From contig FIZI01000020.1 in NCBI GenBank assembly GCA_900016865.1, forward strand, positions 52,825 to 116,824: 64,000 nt of DNA, read 5' to 3'. The notes beneath the pieces were generated by a model. The model ran no database searches and was not told the origin of the DNA. It was given only the letters and a program-made list of their open reading frames with translations. Numbering within the stretch: position 1 is the first letter of the stretch; every line of letters begins with the position of its first letter. This DNA is from an uncultured Clostridia bacterium (GTDB lineage: Bacteria; Bacillota; DTU014). The position numbers and the translations under genes are program-made. Shown piece after piece: positions 1 through 7,523 of this stretch.

Positions 1-859
1 AACCAGCGACGTCTCCTACGACCCCACCTCCCAGAGCGACAATGCTTGACCGCCTCTCAAGACCTGACTGGTTGCAGGCGGCATAAGCCCGCCCCGCTGT
101 CTCAAGGGTCTTGTAAGACTCACCGTCTGCCATCAGAAACTTGGAGCACTCAAACCCTGCTTCGGACAGCGCTATGAGCGCTGCTTGACCATACAAAGAG
201 TCCACTGTGTCATTGGAGAACAACAGAACCTTGCCTCTTGACCCTGCTTTTCGCATTTCTGTCCCAATGCGGGACAGCAGCCCCGAGCCTACCACTATCG
301 AATAGCTCCGGTTGCCTAGGAAGACAGGCACTCGCAGAGTATCGTCTGCAGGATCTTGTTCGCCAACCCACTCGACAATGGCGTCTACTACCTCTTGTAC
401 TGTCAACATACCTGTGTCAGCACAAAAATCATGATCCGCGTACGCGTCTCTCCTCTGCTCCAGCAAACGGACCAGGTCCGACGGACGGGTGATCCCCTTG
501 GCAAGCGGCCTCGATTGACACTGAGAAATCCTCTCAAACAAAACGTTCGGGTCAGCAGTCAGCAGGATCACTCTGCAGCACATTCGGAGAAGCCTCAAGT
601 TCCTTTGGTCAATTGTGGCTCCTCCGCCACACGAGATAACTGTGTCTCTGAGCAAAGATACGCGCTGGATCACAGACCGCTCCAGTTCTCTAAAAGCAGG
701 CTCGCCGTCCTCAGAGAATATCCTTTCAATGCTTTTTTTCGCAGTCTCTTCGATCAAGGCATCCGTCTCAACAAAGGACATGCCCAATCTCTCTGCTAGC
801 ATAGGACCAATTGTGGACTTACCCGTACCCATAAACCCTATCAGGGCGATACTCTTCAT
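1..859 (-). CDS. aroKB: Bifunctional shikimate kinase / 3-dehydroquinate synthase (3' end off window)
   Basis: About 286 codons are open from ATG at 859 to the left edge without a stop. Residues 1-170 are a shikimate kinase: P-loop GFMGTGKST at 8-16, the FVETD shikimate-binding Asp at 33, FRELE Arg at 57, GGG at 78-80 and RPL in the lid near 117. The frame then continues through a short linker into the start of 3-dehydroquinate synthase, from about 177, reaching the NAD-binding LGGGVVGDVAG at 276-286. The protein would therefore do both the second and the fifth steps of chorismate synthesis in the cytosol. The ATG overlaps the aroC stop by four bases (ATGA), so the two are translationally coupled. 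A fused AroKB of this order is known from Thermotoga. The fusion is read directly; activity of the truncated half cannot be judged here. Confidence 0.93.
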   Translation of the reverse strand, partial: MKSIALIGFMGTGKSTIGPMLAERLGMSFVETDALIEETAKKSIERIFSEDGEPAFRELERSVIQRVSLLRDTVISCGGGATIDQRNLRLLRMCCRVILLTADPNVLFERISQCQSRPLAKGITRPSDLVRLLEQRRDAYADHDFCADTGMLTVQEVVDAIVEWVGEQDPADDTLRVPVFLGNRSYSIVVGSGLLSRIGTEMRKAGSRGKVLLFSNDTVDSLYGQAALIALSEAGFECSKFLMADGESYKTLETAGRAYAACNQSGLERRSSIVALGGGVVGDVAG

Positions 860-2058
860 AGCTTCGATCCCTCATTTGGCCGCGGCAGGCTCGTCTGGCT
901 GGATTGTAGATGAGCTTTCAACTCGTCGATACTGTCTCCTCCGTATTTCTCAACAACTGCTTTGGCCAGCTCCAGGGCAACCATAGCCTCACCCACGATG
1001 CCAGCGGCAGGAACGGCACATACATCTGAGCGCTCATAGCTAGCTGTGACTGCCGAACCGTCACGGATGTCCAGTGTGCGAAGAGGCTTTCTCAGCGTGG
1101 GTATAGGCTTCATTGCTGCGCGCACAACGATTGGCTCGCCGTTGCTGACCCCGCCCTCAATACCTCCCGCGTTGTTTGACAGACGTCTGTAGCCGCGAGG
1201 ATCGAGGTCACTTGGCTCAACCTCATCGTGAACCTTGGACCCGCGCAGCTCGGCAACCCTGAACCCTGCTCCAAACTCAACGCCTTTGACACCGGGTATG
1301 CTCATCAGTGCACCTGAGATCGCCGCATCCAGTCGTCGATCGAAGTGAACGTAGCTTCCTACACCAACCGGGATTCCCACTGCTATGACTTCGAACACTC
1401 CGCCGATTGAGTCCCCTTCGGATAGGGCCGACTCAATCTCTTCGATCATTCTCTCTGCAACATCAGAGTCTAGGCACCTTACTGGAGATGCTTCAACCTG
1501 GTCGTAGTGCGCAATCACTTTTTCCGGAGTCGGATCTGTACTTATACCGCCGATGCTGATGACATGCGAGTATACACGGACGTTCAGCTCGGCAAGCAAT
1601 AACTTGCAGACAGCACCCGCTGCCACACGAGTCGCCGTCTCGCGAGCACTCGCGCGTTCCAAGACGTTTCGGGCATCGGGAAACCCGTACTTGACCAGCC
1701 CCGCCAAATCAGCGTGGCCCGGCCGAGGCGCGAAAACCTCTCGTCCTGTCCAGGGCCGAGCATCCGAGCAAGAGGGCAGCGGATCGGCCGACATAACATC
1801 GCTCCAGCTCTTATGATCTCTATTGCGTATAAGTCCACACAAAGGGCTGCCAATCGTATATCCGTGTCGCAGCCCTGCTACGAACTCGACACGATCAGAT
1901 TCGATTCGCATCCTCTGCCCGCGGCCATGCCCTCTCTGTCGCCGCGATAGATCGGAGTTGACGAACTCAGTGTCAACATACAACCCTGCAGGCAGGCCCT
2001 CCAGTATAAACGCCAATGACGGGCCGTGCGATTCACCCGAGGTGAGAATTCTTATCAA
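856..2058 (-). CDS. aroC: Chorismate synthase
   Basis: This 400-residue protein converts 5-enolpyruvylshikimate-3-phosphate to chorismate using reduced FMN, the last common step of aromatic amino acid synthesis. It matches the family over its whole length: GESHG near residue 8, RQRGHGRGQRM near 40, ARETATRVAAG near 140 and the C-terminal RSDVCAVPAAGIVGEAM block. The start is TTG at 2058, chosen because AGGAGGTG lies seven bases upstream and the family begins with MIR-L-T-GESHG. The gene lies between aroE and the aroKB fusion on the same strand, and its stop overlaps the aroKB start. Family identity is very secure. Confidence 0.97.
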   Translation of the reverse strand: MIRILTSGESHGPSLAFILEGLPAGLYVDTEFVNSDLSRRQRGHGRGQRMRIESDRVEFVAGLRHGYTIGSPLCGLIRNRDHKSWSDVMSADPLPSCSDARPWTGREVFAPRPGHADLAGLVKYGFPDARNVLERASARETATRVAAGAVCKLLLAELNVRVYSHVISIGGISTDPTPEKVIAHYDQVEASPVRCLDSDVAERMIEEIESALSEGDSIGGVFEVIAVGIPVGVGSYVHFDRRLDAAISGALMSIPGVKGVEFGAGFRVAELRGSKVHDEVEPSDLDPRGYRRLSNNAGGIEGGVSNGEPIVVRAAMKPIPTLRKPLRTLDIRDGSAVTASYERSDVCAVPAAGIVGEAMVALELAKAVVEKYGGDSIDELKAHLQSSQTSLPRPNEGSKL

Positions 2059-2085
2059 AGCAGCACCTCCTCAAGCGCGAGGGTC

Positions 2086-2961
2086 TCAGCTTCCGGCTAG
2101 GCACTCCTCCAGGGCTCGTCTCATGACACTAACATCCGGGAGCACGCCCGTCCACAGATAAAAAGCCCTGACTCCTTGGTGCGCCAGCATTCCGATACCG
2201 TTCATTGCCCGGTAACCCTTGGCCTGGGCTGATCGAATCAAGACGGTTTCAGAGGGATTGTAGATCAGGTCGGCTACGCACGCGTGCTGCGGGAGGCACT
2301 CAATGTCCAAGTCAACTACTCGATCGACCAACGGATACATCCCCACCGGTGTCGCGTTGACAAGAAGGTCGGACTCTGACAGCACCCGGCCCAGGTGTTG
2401 TTTGTCCGCTAGGTCCAAAACCTCGATTGAGCAGGAAGGATACCGTTTGCTTATAAACTGCTGAAGCGCTGCAGCCCTGTCAATGGACCGAGCGGCAAAT
2501 GCGATCCTGGCCGCACCACCCTTGGCCAATCCAACTGCGACGCCTCTGGCAGCTCCTCCAGAGCCGAGAATGCATGCGCGCAAGCCTGATGGGCTCATGC
2601 CCAGGTCCTCCTGAAGCGAGGCTATGAATCCGTAGCTATCAGTGTTGTGGCCTGTCAGGATGCCTTGATCGTTGACTACGGTGTTTACAGCCCCAGCATC
2701 CAAGGCATCATCAGAAAGATTGTCAACGAGCTCACAGGCTGCCTGTTTGAGAGGGATTGTGAGGTTTACTCCCGAGATCCCCATTGAGCGAACGCCGTCG
2801 AGAGCTTTTCTTAGGTCTGCCGGTCTAACTCGGAAGGCGAGGTATACGAAATCAAGTCCCAAGTCAGCTATAGCAGCATTGTGCATGACCGGTGAAAGCG
2901 AGTGCTCTACCGGGTCACCAAAGACAGCCAAGAGTCTGGTTGAGGTCGTTATTCTCTGCAA
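2086..2961 (-). CDS. aroE: Shikimate dehydrogenase (NADP+)
   Basis: It reduces 3-dehydroshikimate to shikimate. The substrate-binding motif GDPVEHSLSPVMHN, NLTIPLK with the catalytic Lys, NTDSYG, the nucleotide-binding GSGGAARG and the C-terminal NGIGMLAHQG are all present in order. The frame is open back to an ATG at 3003, but that start would overlap coaBC by 55 bases and adds unrelated residues. I prefer TTG at 2961, which has GGAAGGGA about nine bases upstream; GTG at 2967 is an alternative. It lies just after coaBC and 27 bases before aroC, in one transcription unit of pathway genes. Confidence 0.95.
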   Translation of the reverse strand: MQRITTSTRLLAVFGDPVEHSLSPVMHNAAIADLGLDFVYLAFRVRPADLRKALDGVRSMGISGVNLTIPLKQAACELVDNLSDDALDAGAVNTVVNDQGILTGHNTDSYGFIASLQEDLGMSPSGLRACILGSGGAARGVAVGLAKGGAARIAFAARSIDRAAALQQFISKRYPSCSIEVLDLADKQHLGRVLSESDLLVNATPVGMYPLVDRVVDLDIECLPQHACVADLIYNPSETVLIRSAQAKGYRAMNGIGMLAHQGVRAFYLWTGVLPDVSVMRRALEECLAGS

Positions 2962-4190
2962 TGGCACTCTTCCCTTCCAGGCGAAGGTCTGCGCATGGAC
3001 CATATCCTATCCACAATCAGACGTGCCAGATCGCTCTTGCTCATCAGGCCAAGTCTCTCCTGTTGTCCATCCTTGTGTATAAGCGTCGCAATGTTGGTGT
3101 CAACCTCAAAACCGGCCCCCTCCGCTGTGATATCATTGGCCACGATCATATCAAGGCCCTTTCGCTCAAGCTTGGCCATAGCGTTTGCGATCAGATCGTC
3201 CGTCTCAGCCGCGAATCCAACAGCGATCTGATCCGGACGCTTCGACTTGCAGAGGGTTGCGGATATGTCGGGGTTCTCGACGAGTTCGAGAGTCAGACTG
3301 GATCCGCCACCTTTTTTGATCTTGGAGTCGGCCACTACAGCAGGCGTGAAATCAGCCGGAGCTGCTGCAAAAACACTGATGTCGGACTCGTCAAAATGAG
3401 TCTGGCAAGCGTTCAGCATTTCCTCTGTCGTTTCTACACGTATGGTCTTGATTCCCTCCGGATGCGGAAGGCTTACAGGCCCTGTGACCAGTACAACGTC
3501 TGCTCCACGCTGCCAGAGCTCTGTAGCGATTGCGTATCCCATCTTGCCAGATGATCGATTCCCAACAAACCGGACGGGGTCTATCGGCTCTCGTGTCGGC
3601 CCGGCCGTGACCAGGCAACGCACACCTCGCCAGTCGTCTGTAGACCTCAGGGCTCTAAGGACATATTGGAAAATCAGATCTGGCGCAATCATTCGGCCAT
3701 AGCCTACGTCGCCGCAGGCAAGGAGCCCCTTTTCTGTTCTGAGCACCGTAAACCCTACGGACTTAAGGGTTTCAATGTTCCTTTGGGTTATTGGGTTCTC
3801 CCACATGGCCGTATTCATAGCAGGAGCTATCACTTTTGGAGACCTACACGCCAAGATGGTAGATGTCAACAAGTCGTCAGCTATACCCGATGCCATCTTG
3901 CCTATGATGTTCGCTGTGGCAGGAGCCACCACCAAGACATCGGCCCGCTGTGCGAGGGACACATGCTCGATATCCCATTGGGCAGGCTCCTCAAACATGT
4001 CCAATGAAACCGGGTTTCCTGACAAAGTGCGAAATGTCAGAGGTGAGACGAACTCAGCCGCGGACTTGGTCATGACAACCCGAACATCCAGCCCGGACTT
4101 GATCGCCAATCTTACGAGCTCACAGGACTTATAGGCAGCGATTCCGCCAGTAACTCCGAGGACCATACACTTGCTCCTAGGACTGGCCAT
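2949..4190 (-). CDS. coaBC: Phosphopantothenoylcysteine decarboxylase / phosphopantothenate-cysteine ligase
   Basis: This bifunctional coenzyme A enzyme of 413 residues has the N-terminal FMN-dependent CoaC flavoprotein domain (LGVTGGIAAYKSCELVR near residue 11, PAMNTAMWENP near 122). The CoaB ligase domain follows (VTAGPTREPIDPVRFVGNRSSGKMG near 195, AAPADFTP near 275 and the KIKK segment). Ligase joins cysteine to 4'-phosphopantothenate and decarboxylase then gives 4'-phosphopantetheine. ATG at 4190 follows GAGGAG at good distance. It lies downstream of rpoZ, an order common in many bacteria, but here a terminator hairpin separates them. Confidence 0.97.
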   Translation of the reverse strand: MASPRSKCMVLGVTGGIAAYKSCELVRLAIKSGLDVRVVMTKSAAEFVSPLTFRTLSGNPVSLDMFEEPAQWDIEHVSLAQRADVLVVAPATANIIGKMASGIADDLLTSTILACRSPKVIAPAMNTAMWENPITQRNIETLKSVGFTVLRTEKGLLACGDVGYGRMIAPDLIFQYVLRALRSTDDWRGVRCLVTAGPTREPIDPVRFVGNRSSGKMGYAIATELWQRGADVVLVTGPVSLPHPEGIKTIRVETTEEMLNACQTHFDESDISVFAAAPADFTPAVVADSKIKKGGGSSLTLELVENPDISATLCKSKRPDQIAVGFAAETDDLIANAMAKLERKGLDMIVANDITAEGAGFEVDTNIATLIHKDGQQERLGLMSKSDLARLIVDRIWSMRRPSPGREECHCRE

Positions 4191-4221
4191 GTGGACTCCT
4201 CCTCAATGATAATAGTCCTTA

Positions 4222-4246
4222 CAAAAAACGGGGGTGCTCCCCCCGT
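4222..4246 (-). terminator. Rho-independent terminator between rpoZ and coaBC
   Basis: Read on the minus strand, ACGGGGG-GAGC-ACCCCCGT type pairing gives a strong GC hairpin followed directly by a run of six T. It lies 35 bases after the rpoZ stop and 32 bases before the coaBC start, so it should end or attenuate the yicC-to-rpoZ transcript. I could not find a convincing separate coaBC promoter in the short space left. Confidence 0.85.
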
Positions 4247-4280
4247 GACTAGCCAAACGCTATAGCGAACGACCTAGCAT

Positions 4281-4499
4281 TCAACTACGTGACTTCGCAC
4301 CGCTCTTCTCGGGCTCCACACACGTGACCTTGTCGTTTAGTATTTCGTAGAGTGCGATTGTCACGGGCTTTTGGCTGTTTACCGATACTGCAGGCTCCGC
4401 TCCGTCGACTATCTGTCTAGCTCGTTTTGCGGCTGTGACAACCAGCGAATACCTGCTACCAATCTTCGGCAGAAGTTCGTCTAGTGAAGGTCTATCCAT
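4281..4499 (-). CDS. rpoZ: DNA-directed RNA polymerase omega subunit
   Basis: A 72-residue omega subunit, which helps fold and assemble the beta' subunit. The family signature is visible: RPSLDELLPKIGSRYSLVVTAAKRARQI at the start, then the KPVTIALYEI segment. It sits 17 bases after gmk in the gmk-rpoZ-coaBC order that is conserved in many Firmicutes and Actinobacteria. The C-terminal tail EKSGAKSRS is short and charged. The strong terminator follows it. Confidence 0.93.
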   Translation of the reverse strand: MDRPSLDELLPKIGSRYSLVVTAAKRARQIVDGAEPAVSVNSQKPVTIALYEILNDKVTCVEPEKSGAKSRS

Positions 4500-4516
4500 G
4501 ACAGCAAAAACCCCTC

Positions 4517-5194
4517 CTACAAGTCTGAGCCCGACGAGAACGACGAACCATTCTTGGCGTCAAACGTGATCCTACTGACACGGCAGCGTTCGGCATCAAT
4601 TATCGCCGCCAGGCACCTGACGGCTTCGTCCAGCTCGTCATTGACGACCACATACGTGTATTCCCGCAAAGCAGAGATCTCTCCGAGGGCAGAATTCATC
4701 CGCAGCTGTATTGTCGCCTCGTCATCGGTACCTCTGCCCCTAATCCTTCGCTCCAACTCCCGAATCGACGGAGGTAACAAGAAGACCAGGACAGCATCGC
4801 TGCACCGCTCACGTATCTGACGGGCGCCTAACACGTCGACGTCTAGTATGACGTCTTGACCTGCTGCCAGGATCTCCTCTATCGGCTTCCTCGGAGTGCC
4901 ATACAAGTTGCCATAGACCTCGGCATACTCTAGAAGTTCGCCCTGCCTTATCATATCCTCAAATCGATCGCGGGAGACAAAATAATAGTTAACGCCGTCC
5001 TGCTCGCCCGGTCTCATCGGTCTCGTCGTAGCAGAAATCGAATATCTGAGATCGTCTCTAATGCGCATGACTTCAGAGATAACGCGATTTTTGCCGGATC
5101 CGGATGGACCGGATACCACGATGAGGACACCTCTCCGGCGCAGCTGGTTGGCAAAGTCACTCTCCCGGTCAATCGGACAGTTAGTTCTAGTCAC
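4517..5194 (-). CDS. gmk: Guanylate kinase
   Basis: It phosphorylates GMP to GDP. The 225 residues carry [29 protein letters not shown], the [13 protein letters not shown] strand and the FLLPPS segment typical of Gmk. The start is GTG at 5194, overlapping the remA stop by eight bases. The P-loop at 29-38 reads [10 protein letters not shown]: the residues after the Lys are Asn-Arg instead of the usual Ser-Ser or Gly-Thr, which is unusual though the rest of the enzyme is intact. A roughly 20-residue N-terminal extension precedes the kinase core. Confidence 0.95.
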   Translation of the reverse strand: MTRTNCPIDRESDFANQLRRRGVLIVVSGPSGSGKNRVISEVMRIRDDLRYSISATTRPMRPGEQDGVNYYFVSRDRFEDMIRQGELLEYAEVYGNLYGTPRKPIEEILAAGQDVILDVDVLGARQIRERCSDAVLVFLLPPSIRELERRIRGRGTDDEATIQLRMNSALGEISALREYTYVVVNDELDEAVRCLAAIIDAERCRVSRITFDAKNGSSFSSGSDL

Positions 5195-5453
5195 TGGTCT
5201 CTGAGACGCCTTCCTTTCCGCTCAGCCTATGTGCAACGGTCTCGGGTTGAACCGCCGAAAGGATGATGTGGTCACTGTCAGTCATCACCACGGCTCTTGT
5301 CCTTCGACCATAAGTAGCGTCTATCAACACACCTCTGTCGCGGGCGTCTTGGATGATTCGTTTGATTGGTGCGGATTCTGGACTAACTATAGCTACGATC
5401 CGATTGGCTGCGACAATGTTGCCAAAGCCTATGTTGACCAACTTGATGTCCAA
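5187..5453 (-). CDS. remA: RemA family DNA-binding regulator (DUF370)
   Basis: This 88-residue protein is a clear RemA/DUF370 member: it opens with [28 protein letters not shown] and continues with the [23 protein letters not shown] segment. In Bacillus subtilis RemA is a DNA-binding activator of biofilm matrix and osmoprotection genes; the role in this organism is inferred only from family membership. It lies between the mIHF gene and gmk, the position it also holds in many Firmicutes (yicC-remA-gmk-rpoZ-coaBC). Confidence 0.93.
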   Translation of the reverse strand: MDIKLVNIGFGNIVAANRIVAIVSPESAPIKRIIQDARDRGVLIDATYGRRTRAVVMTDSDHIILSAVQPETVAHRLSGKEGVSETSD

Positions 5454-5466
5454 GGCCTAACCTCCC

Positions 5467-5790
5467 TTATTTCGCCAGACGCTGCAGCAGCGCCTCTTTC
5501 TGCCTCACACCGAGCCCCTGGACCCTTCTCGACTCGTCAATACCTATGTCCTGCATGAGTTTGCGGCTTCGGATCTTGCCGATTCTCGGGAGAGATTCAA
5601 GAAGGTAGGCAACCTTCATGCGAGCAATGACCTCGTCGTCCTTTGCAGCAGCTAGCACCTGATCAAGTGTCAGCTCGCCAGACTTTAGTTTTGCCCTCAT
5701 CTGAGATCTCTTTGACCTGACTTCCTGGGCCTTTTTTAGAGCTGCAGCCTTTTCTGCCGGGGTCAGCTTGGGCAGTGTCATACTGGCCAC
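5467..5790 (-). CDS. mihF: Integration host factor, actinobacterial (mIHF) type
   Basis: This 107-residue basic protein matches mycobacterial mIHF along its length: LPKLTPAEKAAALKKAQEVRSKRSQMRAKLKSG at the N-terminus, then DEVIARMKVAYLLESLP, the RIGKIRSRKLMQDIGI segment (S13-like helix-two-turn-helix, about 65-90) and the conserved ESRRVQGLGVRQKEALL. The family is a nucleoid-associated protein that binds DNA without strong sequence preference and was first known as a phage integration cofactor. As in Mycobacterium it is next to gmk and rpoZ, but here remA is inserted between them and yicC precedes it by three bases. It is distinct from the HU/IHF fold of proteobacteria. Confidence 0.9.
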   Translation of the reverse strand: MASMTLPKLTPAEKAAALKKAQEVRSKRSQMRAKLKSGELTLDQVLAAAKDDEVIARMKVAYLLESLPRIGKIRSRKLMQDIGIDESRRVQGLGVRQKEALLQRLAK

Positions 5791-5793
5791 CTC

Positions 5794-6708
5794 CTACTCA
5801 ATGTTCTGAACTTGCTCCCTTAGCTTCTCCAACTGACTCTTGATTTCGATCACCAAACGTCCGATGTCGTAATCGCTAGCCTTGGACCCGATGGTATTGG
5901 CTTCGCGATTACACTCCTGCAGGATGAAGTCCAACTTCCTACCGGCCACACCCCCCGACTGAAGCGTCCCCCTCAAGGCTTCGATGTGACTTGACAATCG
6001 AACCAGCTCTTCGTCGATGGAGGCCCTGTCCGCAAACAGAGCAACTTCAGCCTCGAGACGACCTTGATCTAGCTTAACGCCTTCTGATAGCGCCTGAGCC
6101 CTCTCTGCCACACGCTGCCTGTAATCGTCGAGAACCTGTGGACTGCGCAGTTGTATCTCGCTAATAAGTTGTTCAGTTTCGACGATTCTATGTAGTAGAT
6201 CAGCCCTTAGGCGATCGCCTTCGAGTCTGCGCATCTCCAGCAATTCGTCCAGGGCGCTATCCAAGGCCACCTGGACCGCGGGCCACGCGGACTCAGCGCT
6301 GTCAGCAGGCTCTTCGAGCCGGAAAACGTCCGGAATTGTGAGTAAATCTCGCAAGCTCGGTGTCTCGTCTATGCCCAGCCTTCTGGATAGTCGTTTCATG
6401 GCCTCAAAGGCCTGCAAAGCTACTTCTTCGTCGAGAATGAAATTCCTGCTACTTCCGGTTGGATATTCGACTGACAGGGTTACTTCGACCCTTCCACGAT
6501 GAATCCTGTCGCTCACACGTGCCCTGATCAGATCTTCCAATGCGGCCAGTTCTCTGGGCACTCTGCACACAATATCCAAGTACCGCCCGTTGACTGACCT
6601 GGCTTCAACTGCGTACACCCTGTCTTGCCGGGACGCCTGTCCCCGGCCGTATCCTGTCATACTGTATATTGCGGACAAAGAAACACTTCCTTGTCTAGCC
6701 TGTCCCAT
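5794..6708 (-). CDS. yicC: YicC/YloC family endoribonuclease
   Basis: The 304-residue protein has the YicC N-terminal hallmark IYSMTGYGRGQA near residue 15, EARSVNGRYLDI, and the C-terminal domain ending GRKLDFILQECNREANTIGSKASD and EIKSQLEKLREQVQNIE. YicC of Escherichia coli is a hairpin-dependent endoribonuclease acting on small RNAs and mRNAs. ATG at 6708 is used here; TTG at 6678 has AAGGAA seven bases upstream and lies closer to the conserved start, so it may be the real one. It heads the mihF-remA-gmk-rpoZ set. Confidence 0.93.
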   Translation of the reverse strand: MGQARQGSVSLSAIYSMTGYGRGQASRQDRVYAVEARSVNGRYLDIVCRVPRELAALEDLIRARVSDRIHRGRVEVTLSVEYPTGSSRNFILDEEVALQAFEAMKRLSRRLGIDETPSLRDLLTIPDVFRLEEPADSAESAWPAVQVALDSALDELLEMRRLEGDRLRADLLHRIVETEQLISEIQLRSPQVLDDYRQRVAERAQALSEGVKLDQGRLEAEVALFADRASIDEELVRLSSHIEALRGTLQSGGVAGRKLDFILQECNREANTIGSKASDYDIGRLVIEIKSQLEKLREQVQNIE

Positions 6709-6801
6709 GACTACCTAGCATCTATGCCAGTCGGCCTTCTTAGCTTATTCAACCAACTGTGTAGGATTCCTGCTTGTTGTGCATATTGCCGAAACCTGTC
6801 G

Positions 6802-7461
6802 TTATCTCTGGTTGAGCAGCTTCATCATGTCCGTGACTGCATCAATGCGGTCAGCCTCGGGGATCTCAGCAAGCAGGATCCCAGCCTTCACAGACTCTCC
6901 CCTAGCAGCATAGATGAAGGCGAGCATGTGCTTGGCGTATGCGAAGTCACTCTGCAGTGCAAGTGCCTCCGTAAATCTCTGTTCAGCCGCTGAGTAATAG
7001 GTCTCGGGCCGCGGGCCACTGGCAGCGGTGTATGCCATGTTCGCCTGCCGCAGGTATATAGCTCCTTCGAGGCAGAGAGCGACAGCGCGCTGCCCGAAAT
7101 CATCAGGAATTCTCTTGAGCCACTGGAGAGCCGTCCCGTAATCTCGGTCTCTATAAGCAGCAACAGCCGCCACGATCGCGATCTCCGGGTCATGATTCGA
7201 CTTCTCCCAAGCACTGAGGAAATGGTCCTCGGAAGCGCGCCCGATGCCCCAGGACCTGTAGTATATACCCATGCTTACATGGAGGTCGCTTTCAGACTGA
7301 GCATACTGGGCTGCAACCGGAGCTATCATTCCCAGTACGAATGCTAAGACAACCACTGCTGCTGACACTGCAAGAAGCTTTCTGTTTATACCGGAGATAC
7401 TGCCGCACTTGGGGGTTGCCATGGCGGACATCACCCTTCCCAGATGTCGAATTTGACCCAT
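6802..7461 (-). CDS. Secreted or membrane-anchored TPR-like protein, unknown role
   Basis: I do not recognise a specific family. The 219 residues begin with a basic N-terminus and one hydrophobic segment (LLAVSAAVVVLAFVLGMIA, about 29-47) ending PVAAQ, which looks like a signal peptide or anchor. The rest is helical with tetratricopeptide-like units, for example YYRSWGIGRASEDHFLSAWEKS, AAYRDRDYGTALQWLKRIP and AAEQRFTEALALQSDFAYAKHMLAFIYAARG. Such domains usually scaffold protein contacts on the outer face. The start could also be ATG at 7431 or 7422. It is divergent from rqcH, whose promoter overlaps its 5' end. Confidence 0.75.
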   Translation of the reverse strand: MGQIRHLGRVMSAMATPKCGSISGINRKLLAVSAAVVVLAFVLGMIAPVAAQYAQSESDLHVSMGIYYRSWGIGRASEDHFLSAWEKSNHDPEIAIVAAVAAYRDRDYGTALQWLKRIPDDFGQRAVALCLEGAIYLRQANMAYTAASGPRPETYYSAAEQRFTEALALQSDFAYAKHMLAFIYAARGESVKAGILLAEIPEADRIDAVTDMMKLLNQR

Positions 7462-7481
7462 AGCATGCAGGGTGCTATACT
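7453..7481 (+). promoter_or_regulatory. Sigma-A-type promoter of rqcH
   Basis: TTGACC at 7453-7458, a 17-base spacer and TATACT at 7476-7481. Transcription would start near 7488, 36 bases before the rqcH ATG. The -35 box overlaps the first codons of the divergent TPR gene if that gene starts at 7461, which argues for a later start there. Confidence 0.8.
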
Positions 7482-7523
7482 CTCTGTGGCACTGTACAAG
7501 TATACGAGTCTGAGGTTGCTATC

